A program made the translations under genes and the position numbers. From Micrococcus sp. 2A (GTDB lineage: Bacteria; Actinomycetota; Actinomycetes; Actinomycetales; Micrococcaceae), in NCBI RefSeq assembly GCF_039519235.1, contig NZ_CP154351.1, forward strand, positions 1,054,001 to 1,118,000: 64,000 nucleotides of DNA, read 5' to 3'. Of this stretch, positions 34,772 through 42,179 are shown in pieces. Below the pieces are notes generated by a model. That model worked only from the letters and a program-made list of their open reading frames with translations. It was not told the DNA's origin and searched no databases. Position 1 is the stretch's first letter. Every line of letters begins with the position of its first letter.

Positions 34772-35407
34772 TCAGTCCTGGGCGTGCTCGTGGGCGCAGT
34801 CAGGACCGTCGCACTCGTGGTCGACCTCGCCGTGGCCGAACGGGTCCGGATCCGTGCCAGGGAGCCACGTCACGCCGGGACGGTTCATGCGCTCGGCGCG
34901 CTGCGCGCGCTTCCAGCGCCGCGCCCACTTCCCCTCGAGGCGGTTCACGTAGAGGGTGCCGTTGAGATGGTCGTACTCGTGCTGCATCACGCGGGCGAAC
35001 CAGCCCTCGGCCTCGAACTCGAACAGCTCGCCGTCCACGCGCTGGCCTGCCAGGCGCACGCGGGAGGAGCGCTGCAGCGGGTAGCCGTGGCCGGGCACGG
35101 ACAGGCAGCCCTCGGTGTGCTCGTCCTCGTCGGGGGCCTCCTGGGGGGCCTTGTCCAGGTAGGTCAGGACGGGGTTGATCACGTGGCCGACGTTCGGCGC
35201 GTCGCCCGTGTCCGGGAACGTCCACGTGAAGATGCGCAGGCCCACACCCACCTGCGGGGCCGCCAGGCCCACGCCGTTGGCGACGTCCTGCGTGAGGTAC
35301 ATGTCCTCGATCAGGGTGCGGATGCCGTCGTCGATCACCTCGACCTCCGCCGCGCGGGTGTGCAGCACGGGCTCGCCGTAGACGGTGATGGGGCGGATGG
35401 AAGGCAC
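34772..35407 (-). CDS. def: peptide deformylase
   Basis: Removes the formyl group from nascent N-terminal Met. The product is 211 residues with motif I GVGLAAPQVG, motif II EGCLSVPG (metal ligand Cys101) and motif III QHEYDHLNG (His143, Glu144, His147). GTG 35407 has GAGGA 6 nt upstream. The C-terminus continues past the usual end with a His/Cys-rich tail (HGEVDHECDGPDCAHEHAQD, last 20 residues) that could bind metal. It is convergent with gap. Confidence 0.94.
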   Translation of the reverse strand: MPSIRPITVYGEPVLHTRAAEVEVIDDGIRTLIEDMYLTQDVANGVGLAAPQVGVGLRIFTWTFPDTGDAPNVGHVINPVLTYLDKAPQEAPDEDEHTEGCLSVPGHGYPLQRSSRVRLAGQRVDGELFEFEAEGWFARVMQHEYDHLNGTLYVNRLEGKWARRWKRAQRAERMNRPGVTWLPGTDPDPFGHGEVDHECDGPDCAHEHAQD

Positions 35408-35524
35408 GGGGGATCCTCGGGGACGGCGGCAGGTGACCACCGGGAGTCTACTCAGCCCCGCTCGCCTCCGCGTGTGCACAGGTGGGAGACAGCGGAGCGG
35501 CCCCGTCGAATCGAGACCACTGCG

Positions 35525-35877
35525 GTGGTGCTCTTCGCGCTGCTCCGTGGCGTCATCGCGGCGCTGGTGGGCCCGACGAGGTCCCCGGCGTGGGTGGCGA
35601 CGCGCGGCCTTGGCCGCTGGTGGTTCGTCGGCGCCGTGGTCACGCTGCTGAGCCGTCCGCTCGCCCCCTCGTCCTCGGGATCCTGCTGGTGGGCGTCGTG
35701 GCCCGCCGAGCACTGCCGGGTCGGGGCGTGACGGCCGTGCTGCTCGCCGTCCTGATCTTCGGCGGAGCCCAGAGCGTGCGCTTCAGCCGGGCCGCCGCCG
35801 GGTACCGGCATCTTCCCGAGCCCACCAGCATGGATGCCGCACAGGCGACCGACCGGAGGGGGACGCGAGGCGGCTGA
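35525..35877 (+). pseudogene. small membrane protein with a single-base frameshift
   Basis: Two overlapping frames with good codon statistics join at a C5 run (35664-35668). The first reads VVLFALLRGVIAALVG then WWFVGAVVTLLSRPLAP; the second continues LVLGILLVGVVARRALPG and TAVLLAVLIFGGAQSVRF. Restoring one C would give a protein of about 117 residues with three hydrophobic segments. The start is taken at GTG 35525, with a weak ribosome site. The family is not certain; the layout is like small actinobacterial membrane DUF proteins. A sequencing error is an equal explanation. Confidence 0.5.
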
Positions 35878-35910
35878 GAGGGGTGTCGCCGACCGACAGA
35901 GGAGTTCGGC

Positions 35911-36303
35911 ATGCCCGAGTGCCCCGAGGCCCTCGCGGTCGCCAGGTCTCCGAAGGCGCACCCCCTCCTGCGTCGGATCGACTGCCCGGGGCCGCAGGAG
36001 TGGTTCGCCGCGGGTGGGGTGCCCTGGTGGGCCGAGGCCGTGCCCCTGGCGGGGGAGACCCCCTCGACCATGGGGGCAAGCTCGCCCCCAGCACCACCTG
36101 CGCCGCCTGCTCCCCGGAGGCGCGGGGTCCGCTCCGTGAACCGGTCCTGGCACACCGGATCTCTCCCGTGATGTGGGGCACGCAGGCCCTCGGTGCGCTG
36201 TCGATGCTGTGCCCGGCCCGTCGAGAGCACCGCAGACGCCTCACCCGAGACCGGCGGCCGGGGCGCTGGGCGATCCTGACCGTGCAGGGGCGGTGCGGAG
36301 GCT
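35911..36303 (+). pseudogene. unrecognised gene with a single-base frameshift
   Basis: ATG 35911 with GAGGAG 8-9 nt upstream opens a frame (MPECPEALAVARSPK...) whose codon use is normal until a G5 run at 36072-36076, after which the coding signal moves to another frame (GKLAPSTTCAACSPEARG, VMWGTQALGALSMLCPARR). Adding one G would join them into a product of roughly 130 residues. The end is uncertain because the second frame runs into antisense of the next gene. No family is recognised. It lies next to another frameshifted frame, so the stretch may be decaying or poorly sequenced. Confidence 0.35.
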
Positions 36304-36307
36304 CGGG

Positions 36308-36613
36308 TCAGCCGAGCTCGACGACCTCGAACTCGAGGAGGTCCGCGCCGGTGGCGACGGGGGCGGGGCGGCCGTCCTTCTCCGCCGAGTGGGCAGCCGG
36401 CATGCGGCCGGAGCGCCACGCCTGGAAGTCCTCCTCGGACGCCCACGTGGTCACCACGAAGTAGCGGTCCTCCCCGGCGGTGGGGCGCAGCAGCTGGAAG
36501 CCCTCGAAACCCGGCTCGGAGTCCACGGCGTGCTTGCGGGCGGCGAAGCGCTGCTCGAGCTCGCGACCGGCACCCTCGGGGACGGTGATGGCGTTGATCT
36601 TCACGACGGACAC
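36308..36613 (-). CDS. MhuD/IsdG-like haem-degrading monooxygenase (ABM fold)
   Basis: Antibiotic-biosynthesis-monooxygenase fold protein of 101 residues. The positions that define haem-degrading IsdG/MhuD enzymes are present: Asn7 (VVKINAI), Trp66 (FQAWRSG) and His75 (PAAHSA), the same numbers as in Mycobacterium tuberculosis MhuD (N7, W66, H75). It probably opens haem to release iron in the cytosol. GTG 36613 has AGGAGG 5-6 nt upstream. It is a single gene, with a TACCCT -10-like box near 36670-36675; no Fur-type site or haem transporter is adjacent. Confidence 0.82.
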   Translation of the reverse strand: MSVVKINAITVPEGAGRELEQRFAARKHAVDSEPGFEGFQLLRPTAGEDRYFVVTTWASEEDFQAWRSGRMPAAHSAEKDGRPAPVATGADLLEFEVVELG

Positions 36614-36720
36614 GGTGGCCTCCTGGAGACGGGACGGTGGGGCAGGGCGGGCGCCCTCCTGCCCTGCCAGGGTAGACCCCCGCCCGGCACTACCAGGAGC
36701 GCAACCACGGACACGACAAC

Positions 36721-36749
36721 GCCCCCGGAATCCGCATGATTCCGGGGGC
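36721..36749 (-). terminator. terminator after tRNA-His
   Basis: Perfect 12-bp stem GCCCCCGGAATC / GATTCCGGGGGC with a 5-nt loop, followed on the minus strand by GTTGTCGTGTCC. Confidence 0.78.
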
Positions 36750-36754
36750 CTCGG

Positions 36755-36830
36755 TGGGGTGAGCGACGGGGATTGAACCCGCGACCTTCTGGACCACAAC
36801 CAGACGCTCTGCCGACTGAGCTACGCCCAC
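36755..36830 (-). tRNA. tRNA-His (anticodon GTG)
   Basis: Acceptor GTGGGCG pairs with CGCTCAC (one G-U), anticodon stem TCTGG/CCAGA around TTGTGGT, and the T-arm is normal. The base before position 1 is G (36831), the G-1 identity element of tRNA-His, facing discriminator C. CCA is encoded (36757-36755), unlike the other tRNAs here. A TACAGT -10 box lies at 36877-36882, inside the end of orn. Confidence 0.96.
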
Positions 36831-36874
36831 CATGCATGCTCCCGATGGGGGTGACCCGTGCGGAGCAGCGGGTA

Positions 36875-37522
36875 CTACTGTACACGATCCTGAGGGTCGC
36901 CCGCGCCAGCGGTGATCCGGGCCGAGATCGAGCGGGCCTCGTCCGACGTCGGGCCGGGGGCCGGGAGCATGACCGCCTCGCGGTAGTAGCGCAGCTCGGT
37001 GATCGAGTCCCGGATGTCGCCGAGGGCGCGGTGGCCGCCCGTCTTCGCCGGCGCCTGGTAGTAGGCGCGCGGATACCAGCGGCGCGCGAGCTCCTTGAGC
37101 GTGGAGACGTCCACGATCCGGTAGTGCAGGTGCTCCACGACGCGCGGCATGTACCGGGACAGGAACAGCTTGTCCTGGCCCACGGAGTTGCCGGCCAGCA
37201 GGGCCCTGCCCGCGGGCACGCGCTCGGCCATGTAGGCCAGCACCCGCTCGGCAGCCTCCTCGAGGGGGAGCCCGGACTCGAACTCCTCGATCAGTCCGGA
37301 CGTGGTGTGCATGTCCCGGACGAACGGGTCCATCTGGGCGAGGGCGGCCGCGGTCGGGCGGATCACGAGGTCCAGCCCCTCGTCGAGGAGCTCGAGCTCG
37401 GAGTCCGTGATGAGCACGGCTACCTCCACCAGCACGTCGACGTCCGGGTCCAGGCCGGTCATCTCGCAGTCGATCCAGACCAGCGGGGCGCGCTCCGGCG
37501 CGGGGGTGTTCGTGTCGCTCAT
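36875..37522 (-). CDS. orn: oligoribonuclease
   Basis: DEDDh 3-prime exonuclease that degrades di- and oligoribonucleotides, including pGpG. The product is 215 residues with WIDCEMTGLD (Asp18, Glu20), LLAGNSVGQDK and GGHRALGDIRDS (the His and Asp of the DEDDh set). The start is ATG 37522. A TAGCCT -10 box (37530-37535) is exactly 7 nt upstream, so the mRNA is predicted to be leaderless. It lies upstream of tRNA-His on the same strand. Confidence 0.95.
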   Translation of the reverse strand: MSDTNTPAPERAPLVWIDCEMTGLDPDVDVLVEVAVLITDSELELLDEGLDLVIRPTAAALAQMDPFVRDMHTTSGLIEEFESGLPLEEAAERVLAYMAERVPAGRALLAGNSVGQDKLFLSRYMPRVVEHLHYRIVDVSTLKELARRWYPRAYYQAPAKTGGHRALGDIRDSITELRYYREAVMLPAPGPTSDEARSISARITAGAGDPQDRVQ

Positions 37523-37529
37523 GGAATCC

Positions 37530-37535
37530 AGGCTA
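37530..37535 (-). promoter_or_regulatory. -10 box of leaderless orn promoter
   Basis: TAGCCT on the minus strand followed by 7 nt and ATG 37522. Confidence 0.48.
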
Positions 37536-37612
37536 CTCGTGGTCCACGATGATAGATTCGCCGTCAGTCCCACCCCGGGTTCCGACCCGGCCCGCACGGA
37601 AGGACACGCCCC

Positions 37613-39256
37613 ATGAGCGCGCCCACCCCGCCGCCGTCGTCCCCGTCGGGGGAGCGGCCGGCGCCCGGCGGCGCGAGCGCAGCTCCGCGGCCGCTCGGCC
37701 CGGGCGGCTCGCCGCGCGTCCCGCTCCTCGTCGGGCTCCTGGGGTCCCTCCTGGTGGTGGCGGGCTCCTACAGCGTGGGCTGGCTCGCGTCCGTCTCCCC
37801 CCTGAACCGCTGGCAGTGGCTCATCCCGTGGCGCACGGACGAGGCGGGCGTCCTCACCGGCATCACGCTCCTCACCCTCGGCTTCTGGCTCCTGTTCTGG
37901 GCCTGGATCCGTCTCGGCCAGACCGTGGACCCGCGCGGCGGCGGGACGGTGGGCACCATGACCTGGGCGTCGGCCCTGTGGAGCGCCCCCCTCCTGGTGG
38001 CGCTGCCCATCCTGAGCCGGGACATGTACGCGTACGTGGCCCAGGGGCGCATGATGGCGGCTGGGAAGAACCCCTACGAGGACAGCATCTCCGACGTCTC
38101 GAACTGGCTCCAGCTCGGTGCGGACTCCATGTGGGCCTACGACGGCACCCCCTACGGGCCCGTCTTCCTGTGGGTGGAGCAGGCGATGGTGAACGCCAGC
38201 GGGGGAGAGAACCCGGACCTGGCCATCGTGCTCTTCCGCCTCGTGGCGGTGCTCGGCGTGGTCCTCACCGCGGTCTTCGTGCCCCTGCTCGCACGCCGCA
38301 CGGGGACGCCGCCCGGCTGGGCGCAGTGGCTCACCACCGCCAACCCGCTCGTCATCATCCACTTCGTCGCCTCCGGTCACAACGACGCCCTCATGGTGGG
38401 CCTGGCGCTCGCCGGCACGTGGTGCGCCCTGCGCGCCGGGCGCCCGGAGCGGCCCCAGTCAGCGCTCGCCTCGGCCGGGTGGGGCCTGGCCGGCGTGCTC
38501 CTCGTGACCCTCTCGCTCGGCGTCAAGCCCATCACCGTGGTGCTCCTGCCGTTCATCGGCCTGCTGTGGGCGGGCCCCCGAGCCGGGTGGCCCCGTCGCT
38601 TCGCCTACTGGGCGGCGACGGCGGTGACCTCCGCCCTCATCATGCTCGCGGTGGGGCACGCCAACGGCTACGGCTTCGGCTGGGTGTCCGTCATGGCGAG
38701 CACGGGTACGGGCACGTCCCCGTGGGCGCCCATCGGCATGCTCTCCAGCGTGACCATCGGGGTCCTGGAGGCGCTCGGGAACGATGTGGACCGCAGCGGC
38801 ATCGAGGGCCTCTACAAGACGGCCGGACGCCTCCTCTCGGTGCTCGTGGTGGCCGTGCTCATGTTCCGGGGCCGCCAGGACCGGATCCTGCCTCGGATGA
38901 CGTGGGCGTTCACTGCACTCGTGGTGCTCTCCCCGGTGATCCACCCGTGGTACCTGCTGTGGCTGCTGCCCTTCTTCGCCGTGATCGGCATCCCGGACGA
39001 CTGGCGGCTGACGTGGGTGTTCTTCACCGTGTGCTTCTTCCTCACCTACGGCGCCCAGGACCAGCTGTTCACGTGGCCGTTCCTGGAGATCGCGGGCGAG
39101 GTGAAGGTCGTCTCGCTGGCGGTCTCGGCCCTGTGCCTCGTGTGGATCCTGCTCCTGGACCCGCACACGCGGCACGTCCTGCGCGGCAGGATGCCCGGCC
39201 GTCACGAGCTCCGGACGGTCGCCCGCAGCGTGAGGCGTCGGCCGGAGGTCCGGTGA
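37613..39256 (+). CDS. polyprenol-phosphomannose-dependent mannosyltransferase, MptA/MptB-like (first)
   Basis: GT-C membrane glycosyltransferase, 547 residues. It has a Pro/Ser-rich cytoplasmic N-terminus, then about 12 hydrophobic segments. The first periplasmic loop holds PILSRDMYAYVAQGRMM, the Asp-containing GT-C motif, followed by NPYEDSISD and the GHNDALMVGL segment typical of MptB (alpha-1,6-mannosyltransferase of the lipomannan core). It is likely to use polyprenol-phosphate-mannose outside the membrane. GAAGGA precedes ATG 37613. It overlaps the next paralogue by 4 nt (GTGA). Product structure cannot be told from sequence. Confidence 0.82.
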   Translation: MSAPTPPPSSPSGERPAPGGASAAPRPLGPGGSPRVPLLVGLLGSLLVVAGSYSVGWLASVSPLNRWQWLIPWRTDEAGVLTGITLLTLGFWLLFWAWIRLGQTVDPRGGGTVGTMTWASALWSAPLLVALPILSRDMYAYVAQGRMMAAGKNPYEDSISDVSNWLQLGADSMWAYDGTPYGPVFLWVEQAMVNASGGENPDLAIVLFRLVAVLGVVLTAVFVPLLARRTGTPPGWAQWLTTANPLVIIHFVASGHNDALMVGLALAGTWCALRAGRPERPQSALASAGWGLAGVLLVTLSLGVKPITVVLLPFIGLLWAGPRAGWPRRFAYWAATAVTSALIMLAVGHANGYGFGWVSVMASTGTGTSPWAPIGMLSSVTIGVLEALGNDVDRSGIEGLYKTAGRLLSVLVVAVLMFRGRQDRILPRMTWAFTALVVLSPVIHPWYLLWLLPFFAVIGIPDDWRLTWVFFTVCFFLTYGAQDQLFTWPFLEIAGEVKVVSLAVSALCLVWILLLDPHTRHVLRGRMPGRHELRTVARSVRRRPEVR

Positions 39257-40836
39257 AGCACGGCGCCGAGGCGCCGGATCCCCGTGCGGCCGTGCGGGAG
39301 GGGACCGTCGCCGCCGTGCTCATCATGGTCGCCTCGTGGGGCGTGGGGTGGCTGCCGATGACCACGGACACCGTCTTCGCCGGCACGCGGCTGCTCAACC
39401 CGCTGCGCGCCAACCTCGTGGGCGTGATCGGGTGCGCGGTCCTGCTGGCGGTCGGCTGCCTGCTGCTGGCCCGCGCGTGGCTGCGGCTCGGGCGCGCCCT
39501 GCGCGGCCGCTGGGACTCCCAGGGCTCAGCGGTGACGCGCGCGGCGTGGCAGTGGTCCCTCCCGATGCTGGGCGCCTTCCCCATCTTCTCCCGGGACGTC
39601 TACTCCTACCTCCAGCAGGGGCGGGTGGTGGCGCTCGGGCTGGACCCCTACCGGGAGGGCGTCTCCCGGCTGCCCGGGTGGTTCATGCAGGGGGCGGACT
39701 CCATCTGGGCCGAGTCCCCGTCTCCGTACGGCCCGCTGTTCCTGCTCTTCGCGGAGGGGGCGTGGCGGTTCTCCGGCGGGAACATCGAGCTCGGGGTGCT
39801 GTGCTTCCGGCTCCTCGCCCTGGCCGGGATGGCCCTGTGCCTGTGGGCCGTGCGCCGTCTCGCGGACGCGGCGGGCCGCGGCGGACGCTGGGCCGCGTGG
39901 CTGTGCGTGGCGAACCCGCTGTTCCTGCTCTACATGGTGGCCGGCGCCCACAATGACGCCCTCATGAGCGGGCTCATGCTGGCCGGTCTCCTGCTGCTGG
40001 TGCGCCTTCCGCGCCGTCGCCTCCACGGACTGTGGGGCCTCGTGCTCATCTCGCTCTCGGTGGCCATCAAGCCGCTGACCGCGCTGGCCCTGCCGTTCGC
40101 CGCCCTCCTGCTGCCCGCCGGCTGGGCGCCCTTCCGCGCCGGCGGGCGGCCGCCTCGGCGCCGCGAGCGCCTCGGCCCCTGGATCACGACGGCGGCGGTC
40201 GCCCTGGCCGTCCTGACGATCCTGGGAGCGGGCACGGGGCTGTGGTTCGGGTGGGCGGCCGCCATGCTCACGAGCGGCGACGCCGCCTTCCCCTATGCGC
40301 CGGTGGGACTGGTGGGGCTCGGCCTCGGCTGGCTCGTGGACGCGGTGAGCCCCGTGCCCGCCCGGTCGGCCGCGAACGCGTTCTACACCCTGATGACGTT
40401 GGCCGCGCTGGTCTTCACCGCCTGGATGGCGCTGCGCCGCCGCCCCGTGGACCCGGTGCTCTCCTCCGCCGCCGTGCTCGTCGTGGCCGTGCTCACGGCG
40501 CCCATCATCCAGCCGTGGTATCTGCTCTGGGTGCTGCCGCTGTTCGCGTGCGCCCTCCCCGGCACGCCCCGCGGACCGCTCCACCCGCGCTGGCTGGGCT
40601 GGGTGACGGCGTTGGCCGTCCTGCTGCTCATCGGCGTCGGCGTGGTGGACCAGATCTCCGTGGCCCAGTGGATGCCGCTCGCGGCCGTGCGCGGGGCGAC
40701 GGCGCTCGCCGCCCTCGTCGGCATCCTCCTGATCGCGTTCCGCGACCCGTCCACCGCCGTGCTGTTCCCCGGCCGCGGCCGTGCCCCGCTCGAGACGATC
40801 GAGCCTCGCCCCGCCATCCCCCGGGAGGGACCATGA
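39253..40836 (+). CDS. polyprenol-phosphomannose-dependent mannosyltransferase, MptA/MptB-like (second)
   Basis: Paralogue of the preceding gene, 527 residues, with the same GT-C layout: FPIFSRDVYSYLQQGRVV loop, LDPYREGVSRLPGW, and AGAHNDALMSGLMLAG, plus about 12 membrane segments. A pair of MptA/MptB-like enzymes in tandem fits stepwise extension of an alpha-1,6-mannan chain. GTG 39253 overlaps the first gene; GGAGGT is 3 nt upstream of it. It ends in ATGA with the third gene of the set. Confidence 0.82.
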   Translation: MKHGAEAPDPRAAVREGTVAAVLIMVASWGVGWLPMTTDTVFAGTRLLNPLRANLVGVIGCAVLLAVGCLLLARAWLRLGRALRGRWDSQGSAVTRAAWQWSLPMLGAFPIFSRDVYSYLQQGRVVALGLDPYREGVSRLPGWFMQGADSIWAESPSPYGPLFLLFAEGAWRFSGGNIELGVLCFRLLALAGMALCLWAVRRLADAAGRGGRWAAWLCVANPLFLLYMVAGAHNDALMSGLMLAGLLLLVRLPRRRLHGLWGLVLISLSVAIKPLTALALPFAALLLPAGWAPFRAGGRPPRRRERLGPWITTAAVALAVLTILGAGTGLWFGWAAAMLTSGDAAFPYAPVGLVGLGLGWLVDAVSPVPARSAANAFYTLMTLAALVFTAWMALRRRPVDPVLSSAAVLVVAVLTAPIIQPWYLLWVLPLFACALPGTPRGPLHPRWLGWVTALAVLLLIGVGVVDQISVAQWMPLAAVRGATALAALVGILLIAFRDPSTAVLFPGRGRAPLETIEPRPAIPREGP

Positions 40837-42179
40837 GCGACCGTGACCGCCCCGCCTCCGGCCCTGCTTCTTGCCGGGTCGCCGTCCTCCTCGGCGCGAC
40901 GGCGCTGGCCGCCGTCCTCGGCCTGCTGAGCAAGCAGTGGTGCCGCGTGCACGGCTGGGCCGCCCCGGGCGTGCACGTCCACCTGTGCTATTCGGACTTC
41001 GCGCAGCTGTTCCCCACGCGGGGCCTGGCCGACGGGCACTTCCCCTTCTCCGCGTCGCTTCCGACGGAGCAGTGGATGGAGTACCCGGCACTGCTGGCCG
41101 TCGTCGCGGGGGTCACCTCCTGGCTCGTGCCCGCCGGCGGGTCCCTGCACGAGCGCACCGTGGCCTACTTCGACGTGAACGCGGCGGGCGTGGTGCTCTG
41201 CTGGATGGTCACGGTGGTGGCGACGGCGTCCACGGCGCGCGGCCGGTCGCGGGACGCGCTCCTGGTGGCCCTCGCGCCGGGGGTCGTCCTGACCTCGATG
41301 CTCAACTGGGACCTGTGGGCGGTCATGCTCGCCGCCCTGGCCCTGTGGGCGTGGTCCGCGGACCGCCCCACGCTCTCGGGCGCGCTCCTCGGCCTGGGCG
41401 CCGCCGCGAAGCTCTACCCCCTGTTCTTCTTCGGCGCCCTCCTGGTCCTCGCGCTGCGCACGGGCCGGTGGGCGGGGTTCGGGAGGGCGCTCGCGGCGGG
41501 GACGGCGGCGTGGCTGGCCGTGAACCTCCCGTTCATGCTGACGGCGTTCGACCAGTGGGCGCGCTTCTACGCCTTCTCGGGCGAGCGTGCGGTCTCCTTC
41601 TCCTCGGTGTGGCTCGCGTTCGTCTGGACCGGATGGTCCGGGGAGACGTTCTCGCTGGTGTCGAACGGGCTGTTCGCGGTGTGCTGCGCGGGGATCGCGT
41701 GGCTGGGGCTGGCGGCCCCGGTGCGCCCTCGCCTGGCCCAGCTCTGCCTGCTGATCGTGGCGGCGTTCCTGCTCCTGGGGAAGGTGTACTCGCCGCAGTT
41801 CGTGATGTGGCTGATCCCGCTCGTCGTCCTCGCGACGCCGCGGCGCCGGATGTTCTGGGCCTGGCAGGTCGTGGAGGTCTACCACTGGGCCGGAGTCTGG
41901 ATGGAGTCCGCGCGCATCACGTCCGGCGGGACGTTCGGCGGGGCCTGGGCCACCCTCTGGTACGGCTCGGGAGTGGTGCTGCACGTGGCCGCCGTCGCCT
42001 GGATCTGCGTCATCGTCATCCGTGACGTCCTCGACCCGGCGCGGGACCCGGTGCGACGCACCGCCCTCGAGCGGGGCGCGCCGTGCGTCGCCCCGGGCAT
42101 CGCGGAGGACCCGAACGCGGGCCCGTTCTGGGGCGCGCCGGACGGCCCGCTGGCCGCCGCCGTTCAGCGGCGGAGGTAG
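40833..42179 (+). CDS. GT87-family membrane mannosyltransferase
   Basis: DUF2029/GT87 protein, 448 residues, with about ten membrane helices and the GT-C-like first loop LCYSDFAQLFPTRGLADGHFPF, where Asp is the candidate base. In actinobacteria GT87 enzymes (PimE, MptC/MptD-type) add mannose or arabinose from polyprenol donors, often as branches. It is translationally coupled (ATGA) to the two MptB-like genes, so it probably decorates the same polymer. The 3-prime end overlaps a convergent DUF2079 gene by 16 nt, with no terminator between. Confidence 0.78.
   Translation: MSDRDRPASGPASCRVAVLLGATALAAVLGLLSKQWCRVHGWAAPGVHVHLCYSDFAQLFPTRGLADGHFPFSASLPTEQWMEYPALLAVVAGVTSWLVPAGGSLHERTVAYFDVNAAGVVLCWMVTVVATASTARGRSRDALLVALAPGVVLTSMLNWDLWAVMLAALALWAWSADRPTLSGALLGLGAAAKLYPLFFFGALLVLALRTGRWAGFGRALAAGTAAWLAVNLPFMLTAFDQWARFYAFSGERAVSFSSVWLAFVWTGWSGETFSLVSNGLFAVCCAGIAWLGLAAPVRPRLAQLCLLIVAAFLLLGKVYSPQFVMWLIPLVVLATPRRRMFWAWQVVEVYHWAGVWMESARITSGGTFGGAWATLWYGSGVVLHVAAVAWICVIVIRDVLDPARDPVRRTALERGAPCVAPGIAEDPNAGPFWGAPDGPLAAAVQRRR

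Noticed and set aside
35640..36446. Minus-strand 268-codon frame across the decayed region
   Set aside because: Arg/Pro-rich with no family feature. The codon-position signal is on the plus strand, although frameshifted.
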